Assembly (NCBI GenBank): GCA_032719365.1
Contig: CM064865.1
Location: forward strand, 39,544,065 to 39,608,064
Reading direction: 5' to 3'
Length of the DNA: 64,000 nt
Source: Prinsepia uniflora
Taxonomy: Eukaryota; Streptophyta; Magnoliopsida; Rosales; Rosaceae
Made by a program: the position numbers and the translations under genes. Of this stretch, positions 24,216 through 36,279 are shown piece by piece. Positions within the stretch are counted from its first letter, which is position 1. Each line of letters opens with the position of its first letter. Below the pieces are notes generated by a model that was not told the origin of the DNA, did no database searches, and saw only the letters and a list, made by a program, of their open reading frames with translations.

Positions 24216-25059
24216 GTCATCGGTAAAAGTCCATTTGACCGACCGAATGAAAAGTCAACGTTTTGCCACCACCAAGGGCAAAACGGTCATTTCGCACCGT
24301 TCGTCCGATTTCGCTCTACTAATCACGGATTAGCCTCACTAATCGTGATTAGTCACTAATCTAATCTAGGAATTTGGGACGGGTCGTTACACAAGACATA
24401 AGAGTTACTTGATAATTCATGAAAGAATGGCTTGCACCTTCGATCTCACTTCCCTAGATTCACTTAGTCTAGGGGGCCCGGTGATGAAATCCGAGCATCA
24501 TGAAATCTCAGGGAGGGTATGCAAACTAATAATGCAATAAGTAGAGCTTTAGAGTGTCATGAATAACTTTCCTCTTCCGCTTCTCATAGTACTTTCTTGG
24601 GCGTACCGCCTGCGCGTACTAATAACCTCCCTTCCACCATTCAACATTAATCATGGTCAGGTTAGATAGATGTAACGTGAGAAGTAAGGATAATTTGGAG
24701 AACACCATGAGGCTTAAACTCCATTGGTGTTCCCTTTCTTAATCTAAAACTTCTCACCAGTCATAACTCTCCTAGACACCATGATCAACCGAATGACAAT
24801 TTAGTGAATTACCAAACCTAAGTATTTATGAACTTCGCCACAACCTCATGTCCATAGATTCGAGTCTATGGTGTGTGGTGATGAAATCCACACGTAATGA
24901 AGGATTAAGGAAAAAGTAAATACAAGGGGCACTACCTGTTCCCGAAAGTAAGCTTTTGAAGAAAAAGGGGCTCTGAGATTCATGCAACTCTAAAACATTT
25001 AATAGGATATAATATTTACATTTTAGGAAAGTTAAAGATATATAAAGTTCCAATAATTT

Positions 25060-25960
25060 TTTTTTCGAAATTTTCCTTTTTTATATAAAAATAATTCAAT
25101 AATAAATAGAAAATAACAATAGAATAAAATAAAATGAACAAACATAATATACAATTCATGAACTAATACAATATATTAAGTACAATTTATGAACTAGTAT
25201 AATATGAACACTTATGAACAAGTATAACAAAAATGTACAACCATGAACAAGTATAATAAGAATTTAAACTTACATAAAGTACATACAAAATTATGAACAT
25301 TTATGAACAAGTATATAAATAAATAAAAATAATATACAACTATAATATGAATATGTATAAAGATAAACATTATGAACAAGTACAAAGTAAACATGTATAC
25401 ACATTTTTATGCTAACACAAAAGAGAATGAATGAAAAGTTCTATGTATAGGCAATTATAAACAAATATGAATATTTAATAACCATAGTAAATATGAACAT
25501 TTAATATATATATATATATACTTACATATTATCAAATCAAGTATGCACATTATCATATCAAATCAAATCAAGTATGCACAATTAAATCAAGACTAAATTC
25601 TCTCTTCTTCTTTTTTCCTGTTTTTTTTTTTTGTTTCTGTAATTCCGAATTTTCATTATTGATTTTTTATTATATATATATTTATTCCGAATTTTTTTTA
25701 GAGTTTAACAAAACATAAATAAACAAATAAATAAGAATAAAATAAAGTAATTGTGAACAAGTAATATACATGTAATACTATCAAAGTAAACAAAAAAATA
25801 TATGAACACATGTGTACAAATATGAACAAGTAGTATGCCATCAAGTGTACAAATAAATAAATAAATAAAAGTTAAGAATATGTACACTTAATTCACAAAT
25901 ATGAACATTTCAAATATAAACAATTTTATACATGCTAACACATTAAGAATGATTTTTAAT
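25060..25960. repeat. AT-rich degenerate repeat, TATGAACAAGTATAA-like
   Basis: Variants of 'tatgaacaagta' recur irregularly, and a (TA)n run lies at 25502-25521. Three short antisense frames (25212-25887) are products of the composition, not genes. Confidence 0.7.
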
Positions 25961-25967
25961 CTCTCCA

Positions 25968-25979
25968 GGGTCGGCGCCA
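25968..25979 (-). other. Primer-binding site TGGCGCCGACCC
   Basis: It lies 5 nt from the LTR edge at 25985. PBSs starting TGGCGCC are known in Tat/Athila-type Ty3/gypsy elements, which differ from the tRNA-iMet primed family elsewhere in this window. Confidence 0.6.
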
Positions 25980-25984
25980 AAAAT

Positions 25985-27729
25985 TGATAAAACCCAAACT
26001 ACACATTAAATTAAACACATAATTCGAGTATTGTGCAACTTAAACCTTTTTTGTGTAGTTGTAGTATTGGTAAATAGGGATTGTTCTTAGCCGTGGAAAT
26101 TAGGGAATATTAATAATATGTTAGTTAAAAAGAATAATGAATAATCAAAGAATAAAATAATGAATGAATAAATAAATAATAATATAATTAAAGAATAAAT
26201 GAATTAAAGAATAAATGAATAAAAGAATAACAGAATAAAGATTGGGGGGGGGGGGGGGGGGGGGGTGTTTGAGGGATTGTAATCATACAAATACAAGTAA
26301 AAACATATATAAACTAATTCTATTTCTATTTTAACCTATGTACAAGTGGACTTTTCTTAAACACAAAATTTACCAACACACTAGCATTTGTAAATATTCG
26401 AATTAATCACGAAATCTTACCTTCACAAACTCATATTTCTTCAAACATTTTTCATATTATAAATACACTGAACATCAGATTTTTACTTATAATACGATTT
26501 ACCTTAAGTTTGTGATTTAATGTGCCGAATAATAGTCATACATTAAATCTCTTCAACTCTACTCTAAATGCCCCGAACAGCGGATCAATATTTAGTTTTG
26601 AAATGAAGATTAAACTCTAAAATGTAAGAAGTAAATAATTTTTAGAAAGTAAAACACATGAAGATTATATTCAATTTTCACAAAAGATAAAAAACAAAAA
26701 CCAACACATATATTGCATTATAAATAGAACCAATAACAAATAAAAGAGTTTAAGAGGATGAAGAGCAAATGTTATACTTTCGGAATGGATGAAAACAATG
26801 GATTGTTTTTCACAAGGAACACTGAACAGCGGCTGGAACCTTGTGAAGATGGAAAAGATAAAACAAGGGAAATTCGGACTTGAACTCTTAGAATTTGTAT
26901 GTGAAATATTTTGCCATAGTTTCTCCTAAAGAAGGCTCACAATATGTCTCAAAACCAAGTATCCCTTACAAGTGAAAATGAACTCCTATTTATTGGAAAA
27001 AAATCAAATTAAACTCTAAAAATAAAATGAAAATAAATAAAAATTACAATAATTAATTCAAAAGTTAAATGATGAGATTGGCTGATTTTTGGGCAAAAGA
27101 AGTTTGAAAAATTAGCCAAAGTGGTTGAAAAAATCAGCAAATAAATCTACTGAAGTGACTCGGCGACGATCTGCTGGAAAAGCCAGCAGATCTCGGCGGA
27201 TGTCGGTTAGGAAATAAGGGGGCAGCTTGGCGGCAGTAGGCTGGATAGGAGTGAGAATGCCGATGCCTGCCGGCTGACACAGAGAGTGGCTTGTCGGTAG
27301 GCGCATGTTGAAAATGCCCTTAGGATTAGCGTGAAACGCGCTGACAGACAGAAAAGAGCTTCGGCGCACGCGTGCCGAACAAGGGAAGCCAACTTCGGCA
27401 TACGCTTGCCGACGACATCTTACAGGGCAGAGGCTTGAAATGCTGGGCTGGGCCGCGATTTTGGGCTAGATTTTCTGGGCTTTTGGTCTTCAGATTTTGG
27501 GCTTTTTGGCTAACAAAATTTGGGCTTCTGCAAAAGAAATAATTAAATAATTAATTAATATAATTTCACTGAATTTCGTCCATAATGCTCCAAATTCAAA
27601 GCCTTATTTATTTATAAAAAAATATTAGAAAAAATATTATTTTATCTAATTGTTTATTATTTTAATATCAAAATTCAAGTATAAAGGGTATAAAATAATT
27701 TAAAATAATGCTTATTTAATGTCCTATCA
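25985..27729 (-). mobile_element. 5' LTR of a Tat/Athila-like element
   Basis: On the minus strand it begins TGATAGGACATT and ends GGTTTTATCA, followed by the PBS. The proposed length is 1745 bp. It contains a G22 homopolymer at 26244-26265 and a GC-rich stretch (27140-27480) with repeated 'gccga' phrases inside an otherwise AT-rich LTR. The right edge at 27729 is inferred from the TGATA/TATCA symmetry and from the point where family-1 minus LTR sequence resumes (27730). No TSD could be confirmed because the 3' LTR is missing. An alternative start at TGTTAGCC (27517) is possible. Confidence 0.45.
26244..26265 (+). repeat. G22 homopolymer
   Basis: Twenty-two consecutive G between 'gatt' and 'tgtttgaggg'. 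The length may be uncertain because such runs assemble poorly. Confidence 0.9.
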
Positions 27730-28484
27730 CCATAAAACACATCTAAGAGTCACAAATCATCTCAAATAACTCCTATTTTATTCCCATAATTGTTCGAGAC
27801 TTTTAAACGTATTTAAAACGATCCCTACACCTTCGGACAATAAAACTACTCTGAACGGTGTCTGATCGACTCAAAACGAGTTCCATTAGATTCATAATAT
27901 AAAAAATATCCAAAACCATGTTAACCGTACCTCGAAAAATGCACCCACGGGCCCCTATGCGTCATCCAAAGTGGTTGTGCGTGGGAGCCTCGCACCTGAA
28001 CCAGGACTAGTTACTATTCTTTTTCCTTACCCGTTAACTTGGTTCGCTAGTTGCCCGACCCGGTTACAAAACCCATCGATGGAACTCACGACCAACCACA
28101 CCCTGCGTGTCAGGACCCGACCCTCCTCGGTCAGGACCCGACTCTAGCACGATATCATTCGCTTTGGGCCTCCTCTCCCTCACGGTTCTGTTTTCGGGAG
28201 CTCATGGTGCAACATCCTAAGGGGTCATCCATCATGAAATTGCACCAACCTCAACTCGCTTAACTTTCGAGTTCCAATCAAACCCAAAGCCATTGAGCTC
28301 CCAAAAGGCCTCGTGCTAGATGATTGGGTGCCTTCACCTTTAAGGCACACCACCATTCCCCTCCCAGACCATTTCCATCGCAGGAATATGGGATTGTTCA
28401 CCATTCCCTCCAGGACACGGGTCTTACAATCGATCCCCCCTAAGTGCCCAACGTCCTCACTAGCACACTTCGCGGTCGGGGTTT

Positions 28485-28497
28485 GGCTCTGATACCA
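28485..28497 (-). other. Primer-binding site of Cassandra
   Basis: On the minus strand TGGTATCAGAGCC, the exact tRNA-iMet PBS, 3 nt from the LTR edge at 28501. Confidence 0.9.
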
Positions 28498-29224
28498 TTC
28501 CGTTAGGACCCAACCATCCTCGGTCAAGACCCGACTCTAGCATAATATTATCCACTTTGGGCCTCTTTGTAACGACCCGTCCCTAATTTTAAGGACTAAT
28601 GATGAATTATCGAGGCTAATCAGGGATTAGCCGAGGAGTAACGGACGTTCAAGATGAAATTACGATTTTACCCTTAAACGGGGGCGAAAATTTGACTTTT
28701 GACTCGGGCGGTCCAATGGCCGAGGGCCGAGGACTGCTACGTAGATCGCGTCGATACGAGTTCGTAGATAGGCGGTACGTCGAATTCGAACGTTCGACGG
28801 AAATGTTACGATTCAAGGAAGTTCGTAGGAACTATTTACGGTGGCACACTTTACAAGACAAAAATGGACTTTTGTCCTCAAGTAGGCCCAAATATTTGAA
28901 TCAGGCCAATGGATGAGTGACAAGTGTCACCCATCCATTGCCCACCTAACACAGACACATGCATATTGATAAGTCACAAATTAAGCGTCATTTCAACGTT
29001 ATTTCTTATCCCTTTTACTTATCTTTTGATTCTAATCATTCAAACAATAGGAGAAAATGATCTCTTTTGTGAAGTTTGTGCAGATTACTTAGATGAGGTT
29101 TAAATCACGTTTTGCAATGAAATGTGATCTTTTCAAGGCTAAATCTTTAAGTACTCATCAAAGACTCATAAAGGGCCTCATCATCTCCCACTTACATGAC
29201 CAAGATCCACCAAGACCCTAAAAG

Positions 29225-32200
29225 TCATAGCCTAGCCCCTAGAAGCCCACAAAAATGCGGTTAAGGGTGTTTTAGGGGGTTTACTTGTGCATCAAGCAAC
29301 TTTGGACGAATTTTCCTACCTTTCTCAATGAGGAATGACAAAGATTGACTTGGAGAAGAAGACTTAATTATATTGTGACTACCCAAAAATTCGAAAAAGG
29401 AAAAATTGGAAAAAATTGGAAGGAAATGACGATTTTGCCCCTAGTTATAAGGGCAGAAAGTTGACTTTTTGATCGAGACCTTGTTTGGATTGTCCGGAAG
29501 TATGGTTAGATAGGTCTCGGGATGCTGAATCCGTAGACAGGCGGCATGCGTTAATCGGAGTCCGGATGAAAAAGTTATGGATTGAGGAATGCTAGGGGCA
29601 TTTTGGTCATCTGTTTATAGAAGGGTAAAATGGTAATTTTGGGCAGCAGGGTGATTAGGACGGTCATCAGTGGCTGATTCAGCTAATTTGGATGTGGATT
29701 GGTCACTTGGTGACACTTGTCACCATAAGTGAAAGATTGGTGGCATGTTGATGATGCAGATTGGTTAGGATATATGTTTGAATTAAAAGGTTTGTACAAA
29801 AGGATAAAAACAGAGACTGGGACCTTGCTTGATCGATCTTACCAGCAACTAAACCCATTTGAGAACTTATGTAATTGGGAGTGAAACCGTGAGGAATTAT
29901 AGAACAGAAAAGGGGAAGAAAAACCGAGTTGAAACCTAAACTTAAAAACCCGAAAACCTTTAATGGACCTTAGGATCGAATTCGAATTGTTAGACGTTTA
30001 TGAGTGAAATTGACCTTTAATTTAGCTTCCTGGGATTGAGATGAGTCGAACCCAATGAAAATTGAGTTGAATTGGGGTCGTTTTGAGCTAGAATAGAGGG
30101 AATGAAGTCTGTAGATTTTCGACCTTGAGTCGAGAAATTGGAGGGAAGAAAGGATGAAATTGATCTTGGAAACACATTTAGTAGGATCCCACGATGCTTT
30201 CTGATGCATCAATTGAAGGAAAACGATGGAGAATGATGGAGTTCGATGAATGCACAGTGTACGGCTGTTCTTCGAAGGTCGAGTTTGATTTGATGGGATT
30301 AAGGTAAGTGTTGATGTAATTGGGTTTACAGAACCTAAATTGAGTCTATAATGATGCTAATGGACCGGTCAATTGTTGAAAATGGTGTAGAATTTGTGGA
30401 CAATGAACCGGGTCTGTTCGCGAGTCGCAGGGATCCGTTTGCAGGGAATCGGGTGAAGATGGTGACACTGCAGCAGGCGCGTGGGTTTGACGAGTACCCA
30501 CTCATGGCGGCGCGTGAGGGCGCGTGAGGGCGCGTGGGCACGATTCCTGAGGTGATTTCAACAGGACTTTTGTCCTATGAAATGTAACAAACATTTTGGC
30601 GTTGGTTTCGAGTCAATCAGACACCGTTTTGATATTGTTTCGAGGGTCTCAAGGTTTATGTTACATGTTTAATTAATATTTAATTCCTGGAAAATTATGG
30701 GGAATTAGTATGATGTTAATTAAGTCATTAGTGACCCTGAGTAATGATTTTGGACAGGATTCGAGATTCCTGGAAAATATCGGAAATTACGGGAACGCGT
30801 ACAGCTCGGAAAGCGAGCCGTTTGGACGGTGTGTCAGTGGACGTTTGTTTATAAACCATTATGCATGCATAGTTAAATGCTTTACATGATTGATTGCATG
30901 ATTTGAATTGCAATGATATCATGATGATGTGGCATGATTATTCGTGATTTAATGATTATTTTAATAGGTATTTCGGGCACGTTTTACGAGAAATGTGCAA
31001 ATTATGTTTTGGGCTAGGCCCGGAGTCAAAATTGTTTCAAAATGGATGTTTTGACTTAGTTGGTGAGTCAAGGATGATTTCTAGATTATTTTAATGTTTT
31101 CCAATGAGATTTTACGAATTTGCGTGTAAATGGTATTTGGGGCTTCAGACCCTGTCGGAAATGATTTTGACTTGATTTGAAGTCAAGGATTTGATTGACA
31201 TGTTTTGGGATGTAATCCCAGGATGGTTTTTATTGTGATTGTGATCGTGAGTACCCAGACGGTCGGAGCTAGGGGATCACCCAGACGACCGGAGCTTGGG
31301 GGATATGATTGTATGATTGTGAGTTGTTTCTATGGTAAGCTAGCTTCTCGGATGCGACTGAGCCTGGATGTACCACTCGGATGTGTCTGAGCCTGAGGAT
31401 GTGTTCGCCTAGATGTAACTGAGCCCGAGGGTTGAGCCCAGAGGTTTTTTATCCCGAGAATGTGGCTGCATATTGGCCTACGCGTAGTGCGAATGTGACT
31501 GTGTGATTGTTGGTGCACTTGTGAATAGTGCGAATTGATTAATTGTGCACTTGTGAGTGATGCTGTTTGATGTTGATAGTGATTGCGTACTGGTATTGAG
31601 TACGGGTTTCTGGTCTGTGTGGCCAAGTGATTATGTTTTCATATGTGTTGGCTTGAGAGCCGGGATTTGATATGTTTCATGTGATTTGGCTGGAAAGCGG
31701 TGATTGTCATTCATATGTTTTACCCTATGCATGCACGGTTTGATAAACTGGAGGGTAAATGATGTATTTTAAAATGTGTTTTAATCGATATTATTTTTGT
31801 CCACTCACACCTTTGTTTTTTATGACCCTCCAGGTCATGGCACTACGTTGGGGGCTGATCGAGAGGCGGAGACATGAGCATAAATCAGTGCAGTTATCCA
31901 TGGTCTGACAGGTGCTGAGGGGTAGTTTCGGGACTTCAGTTGACTTGTTAAACGGGAGCAGGACCGGGCACGGTTATCAACGTCCAGTTGGGACGGGTCC
32001 TGTCATATATTCTTAATCAGATATTGAAGTTAAAGACGCAAGAAACAAGGAAAATGAAGTTTCATGGAAATTAAGAAACTATCTTGTACATGGCTAGGGT
32101 TAATTAACTTCCCCAGCCTCAATTTATCATGTTTCCTTTATTTTAGGGCAATGTAATCTGATTTAGGATAGTCACGGCCTAGCCCCTAAAAGCCTACAAA

Positions 32201-32480
32201 ATGCGGTTAAGGGTGTTTTATAGGGTTTACTTGTGCATCAAGCAACTTTGGACGAATTTTCCTACCATTCTCAATGAGGAATGACGTGGATTGACTTGAA
32301 TAAGAAGACTTAATTATATTCCTAATCAGATCTTGAAGTTAAAGAGGCAAGAAATAAGGAAAAGGAAGTTTCTTGGAAATTAAGAAACCATCTTGTACAT
32401 GGCTAGGGTTAATTAACTTCCCTAGCCGCAATTTATCATGTTTCCTTTATTTTAGGGCAATGTAATCTGATTTAGGATAG
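29225..32480 (+). repeat. 309-bp tandem duplication, first copy split by a solo LTR
   Basis: Copy 1 is 29225-29373 plus 32011-32171 and copy 2 is 32172-32480. Both run from 'tcayrgcctagcccc' to 'gatttaggatag'. Copy 2 keeps the empty site 'acttaattatattcctaatcag', which shows that the duplication preceded the insertion. Confidence 0.92.
29374..32005 (+). mobile_element. Solo LTR with 5-bp TSD TATAT, deepest nesting level
   Basis: It begins TGTGACTACCC and ends GACGGGTCCTGTCA, with TATAT at 29369-29373 and 32006-32010. The length is 2632 bp. The start differs from the family norm (TGTAACGACCC). It has one U3 'gtagacaggcggcatgc' repeat and a CAGTGGAC motif near 30835 with ATGCATGCAT. It also has ATGCATGCA and GTCCACTCAC near 31725-31808, short inverted phrases ('tgacttgatttgaagtca'), and a direct-repeat block 'ggatgtgtctgagcctg' (31350-31440). 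Confidence 0.92.
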
Positions 32481-32669
32481 CATTAAATGAATTCCTAGTC
32501 AAAGATAAAGTCAAGAAGTGGAAAGAAGGAAGGAAATGGACTCCTTGTACAAGAAGGACACAAAAAAACGGCTAACTATGGTTTTTCACAAAAACAAGGA
32601 GGAAACCTCCTTGTTTTGGGGCTGTTTTCCCTTTTCTTTGAGGGAGATGTTAGGGTAGGTGTTAGGGGA

Positions 32670-32677
32670 TATAAATA
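32670..32677 (+). promoter_or_regulatory. TATA box of the Tat-like solo LTR
   Basis: TATAAATA in a GC-poor setting about 1.1 kb before the LTR end. The position fits a U3/R boundary; the start site is inferred. Confidence 0.45.
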
Positions 32678-34045
32678 GATTTTTTCTCATTGTTTTTGGA
32701 TGTCGAATTTACCTCCTAAGGTCCCAAAACTCTGAAAAAATTTATGCTCAAAGTTTATACACAAAGTAGCCGCAATTTACCCTTTTGTTCATGCTTTTGG
32801 ATTCAAGTCTTGCATCTTCTTTGTGACGTGAAGCTTCGGAGAAGAAGAAGTGTTTGTGCCACTTCTCTCATGCATCATTCATCTTAGTATTTGTGTTTCT
32901 TAATCCCTAATCTCTTTAAGTTTATATGCATTCAATTATGATGTTTGTTAACTTAGTTATGTGTGAGTAGTTTCCTTTAGGATTAGGGTTGTTTGAAGCC
33001 CTAGCCATGTTAGTTTATAATTAGATTTCTGGCTGTTGATTATGGTTGTTATGTATGCCTGGATTTGTTGGATTACTATGCTTCATAAACTCAATTTATG
33101 CTTGTATGTTTGATCACCTTATTTGTGTACAATTGTCGATGTAATTGCTTAACGGATCACCTTGATGTTTGTGTTCACCCTGCAGTTTGTAGCATCACGT
33201 TTAAGAGGGGGAATCTTATTCGTAATCTAAACTCATGACTTCCTAGGATTGCACATCACTTTACTAGGGATAGTATAGTGTCATTAAATCTTCTTCATGT
33301 TTCATGCATTATCACGCACCATCGGTAATAGTTGTTTAAGGGCGGGTACATCACGCTTAAACATGCAATCTAAGAGAAGATAAATGTGTGGGGTGAGCCT
33401 TAGCCGAACCCTTGCATGGGCACTTAATTCAGATACATGCATAATTAATGTAATCAATGAAATCTAAGGAGAACTATAATTGGTAAAGGTGGATAACATG
33501 TCCTAATTCGTCCTAATCATCCAATCAGCTTTTAAATTAAGTTTTTCATCATTTTGCACTTGTTTTCATCATTCAATTTCATTCTAATCATCACTCAAAA
33601 CCCCCCAAAGTTTTTGTACTTTTTCTCAAGTTGTTTCATTCCAAACTAAGTGGATTCACGTTGAAAAAGTCCTCGAGAGATCGACCTTTGCAATCCTATT
33701 ATACTCGTCATACGATTTTGTGCACTTGCAACGTATTACATTAGGAGTTATCATTCATAATTTCTTGGTTGATAAATCTTCTATCACATATCCATTCCCC
33801 ATGTCCGTGTTCATCCCATCCAACTCGATGAACCCCAAAACCCATTCCCCTTCCCATTTTGATTTTGTGTGAGGCCATGAGAGGAATTTAGGGGAGTGAT
33901 GGACTGAGGAAGGTGGTGGGAGTAGCAGAGATGCCGCGGACGGCGGTGGGAACTCACGGCCAAGGTGAACCCGTGACCCCCTTTATATTCAAATTTTGGA
34001 TTTTGGATTTTGGATTTTGGACGTTTAAGATGTTAGTGGATGATT

Positions 34046-34066
34046 GGGGGGGGGGGGGGGGGGGGG
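34046..34066 (+). repeat. G21 homopolymer in one LTR of D
   Basis: 'gatt' + G21 + 'tgttgtgagagg'. The homologous site in the 3' LTR (about 42697) reads 'gattggggaatgttgtgggagg'. Confidence 0.9.
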
Positions 34067-36267
34067 TGTTGTGAGAGGTTGTTGAAGTCGTGTAGGATCC
34101 CAAAAGGTGGTTGAGGACGGCTGAGACGGCCATCCCAAGGCCGAGAGCAATTTTCGGTAGGTAGCCACCGAATTTCCATTCCGGCCAAGTAGGCCCAATC
34201 CAAACCCATAAACCTTACTACAATGATCCTATGAGCCTAATAGAACCCTTAGGATTGGGTTTGGGCCCTTGGTTATGCTCTAAACATAGAATGGAAGTTT
34301 TGGGTTTATTTGGATTCTTGAACCCATAGGATTTAGGATTGGTTTTCTAGTTTTGATTGCATAAAAGGATTCATAGGATAGATTTAGGAAGATTGGTGGA
34401 AAGAAGGAAGAAAAAGGATGAAAAAATAGGAGGAAATTGAGGTGAACCGGCCACGCTGGTCCAGCTGGACCGGCCGAACCAGAGGACAGGTTCGAACCAG
34501 CCTGTCACGAGGAAGAAGAAGCATGTTCACAAGCGCATGAAGCCCATGCGCAGGGCCTTCAAGCGGTGCGTGGGAGAGATTTTGGGGATGGTTCCAACAT
34601 GTGAAATCATCTATTCGATGCAACGAACATTTTGGGACTGGTTTCGAGTCGATCGAACATCTTCTCGATATAGTTCGGGGTGTCCGAAGGTTTAGGATCG
34701 CATTTAAAAATAGGAAAAAATTCGGGAAAATTATGGGGCTTCACTGAGAGATTAATGAGGTTGTTAGTAACCCTCTAAAGTGATTTGGACAGGTTTGGGA
34801 GTCCCGGGAAGGCGTACGGTGCCCGTATCGAGTCGACAGCTCGGACGGTCTATAAGTGGACTTTCATTTATGAATCGATGCATGCATAAATATTTTATAA
34901 GTTTTTTAATACATGTTTTGTGATGCCTTGGGTGCATTTTTTGTGTGTGTTTATGTATTGGAACGTATTTCGAGGTTTTCTGTTTTATACGTGCTTATAT
35001 GCGTTTATGGTTTCGATTTTAAATGAAATGGTTTTGAAAGGTAACATGACCCATTTGGTCTTGGTTTTGACTTTGGCATGTGACCCTATTGATAAACTAC
35101 GGGTCTGAGTCGTGATCACAACGGGTGCTGTGTGCACGGCGACGAACGACATGACGCTCGCCTTCTGAACTGGGGACGTGTTCCCTCTGGAGAGGTCATG
35201 ATGCATGTTTCGTTGTCGAGCAGCCACTGGAGGCTCGACTTCGGGGTGCTGACGGTATAGGAAATCGATCGACGATGGGTACGCCATGATCTATAGGTGG
35301 TCGCGACAGTGATATGTTCACGGTGACATACCAGGATTGAGAGCGGTCCTGGACAAATGGTTGCACGCATCACCATGTTTGGGATCGTGACTAACCTGAG
35401 GTATTAGGCTTGATGCCCAGTTTATTGAGAGTTCAGGCTAGAGGCCCAGTGGAGTCATGAGTTCGGGCTTGAGGCCCAGTTGACTTGTGGTATTGGGTGT
35501 TAGTCGAATTGTGATTGTGCATACTAGTATGTATATACCCTCCTTATGAGCCGTTTGGTCTCCTCCAGATGTCATTGATCCTGGAGCGTCCCGATCCACT
35601 GCCTGACATGAGTGACTCCAAGAGGGAGCAAATTCCAGGAGTGAGAGATATGGTATAGTCTCGGACTGGGTTCTCAGACCATCCTCCATACGTCGTAGAT
35701 CCTGGATTTTGGACAAGCCTTCCAGACGTCGTAGATCCTGGGGGTAGACTCGGAGTGAGACCCCGAGTAGTGTTCACACTTAGTGATATATCGTGACTGG
35801 TTATTGATTGGGCACATGAGGTGCCGAGGATGGGGTTTACATATATATGGTTGTACGAGGTTTTAAGGATATGGTTTTGGGCGGAGACCCACGTGTGTTT
35901 GATTTGGGCTGAGGTCACATGTACTTTGATTAGATTTTGGGGCAAGGCCCCGTGTTTTATGTTTGACAAATGGTTTTGGAATGCATGCATGTTTTTAGTG
36001 AAACGCATAAATGTCTTTTGATGAAAATGTTTTTATAAAATTATTATTTTTTCCACTCACAGTTTTTCGTGTTTTTAATGCCCTTCAGGTTGACAGCAGA
36101 TGGGGGCTATAGCAGAGACCGAGACATCACATTCCTCATTCGGATCCTAGCTCTCGTAGTCCCGGTTGGGCTAAGGATGAAATTATCCCTGGTCTAGCAC
36201 TTCGTGTCAGACGGGAGCAGGCACGTCCCACGTTAATCCCGTAGGATTTGGGACGGGTCCTATCAAG

Positions 36268-36279
36268 TGGTATCACAGC
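36268..36279 (+). other. Primer-binding site of element D
   Basis: TGGTATCACAGC, 2 nt after the LTR end. It differs by one base from the tRNA-iMet PBS. Confidence 0.88.

Larger units (their letters stand above)
21523..24391 (-). mobile_element. Solo LTR with 5-bp TSD CAAGA
   Basis: It begins TGACAGGACCC and ends GACGGGTCGTTACA, with CAAGA at 21518-21522 and 24392-24396. The length is 2869 bp. It carries the 50-bp hairpin repeats (22320-22555) and the inverted TGACGT pair (24192-24215). It sits in the AT-rich internal region of another element. Frames at 23003-23844 are LTR sequence. Confidence 0.92.
21443..25984 (-). mobile_element. Internal region of a second LTR-element type, non-coding, split by a solo LTR
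   Basis: 21443-21522 and 24397-25984 join across the solo LTR at 21523-24391. On the minus strand the region follows the PBS at 25968-25979. It is AT-rich and has no recognisable gag-pol frame. Two related blocks ('agtctagggggcccggtgatgaaatcc' near 24465 and 'gagtctatggtgtgtggtgatgaaatcc' near 24862) suggest an old internal duplication. From about 25060 to 25950 it is dominated by the degenerate unit TATGAACAAGTATAA. Its 3' LTR is not visible; the left edge meets Cassandra at 21442. Confidence 0.5.
28967..33786 (+). mobile_element. Solo LTR of a Tat/Athila-like type, TSD CATAT
   Basis: It begins TGATAAGTCAC and ends TTCTATCA, flanked by CATAT at 28962-28966 and 33787-33791. The empty site is preserved in D's other LTR at 42440. 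Without the nested solo LTR (29374-32005) it is about 2.18 kb, including a 309-bp tandem duplication. A TATAAATA box lies at 32670-32677, and GTGCACTTGCA near the 3' end (about 33720) is a phrase I associate with Tat/Athila LTR ends. No PBS or PPT lies inside, so it is a solo LTR. No protein-coding frame. Confidence 0.82.
28568..36265 (+). mobile_element. Element D 5' LTR, split at 28966/33787
   Basis: Own sequence is 28568-28966 and 33792-36265. The 3' LTR shows the uninterrupted text 'acacatgcatatccattcccc' at 42440. U3 has a single 'gtagataggcgg' repeat, unlike other copies with two. ATGCATGCAT at 34878-34887 and at 35981-35990 with TCCACTCAC at 36052-36060 form the conserved inverted layout. 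A G21 run at 34046-34066 replaces GGGGAA of the 3' LTR. It ends GGGTCCTATCA. Confidence 0.9.

Noticed and set aside
25212..25887. Two hydrophobic, Phe/Tyr/Leu-rich frames that could look like membrane peptides
   Set aside because: They arise from AT-rich degenerate repeats read on the minus strand, so the hydrophobicity is compositional.
28485..28497. tRNA gene hint from TGGTATCAGAGCC
   Set aside because: This is a primer-binding site complementary to the tRNA 3' end. No cloverleaf sequence surrounds it.
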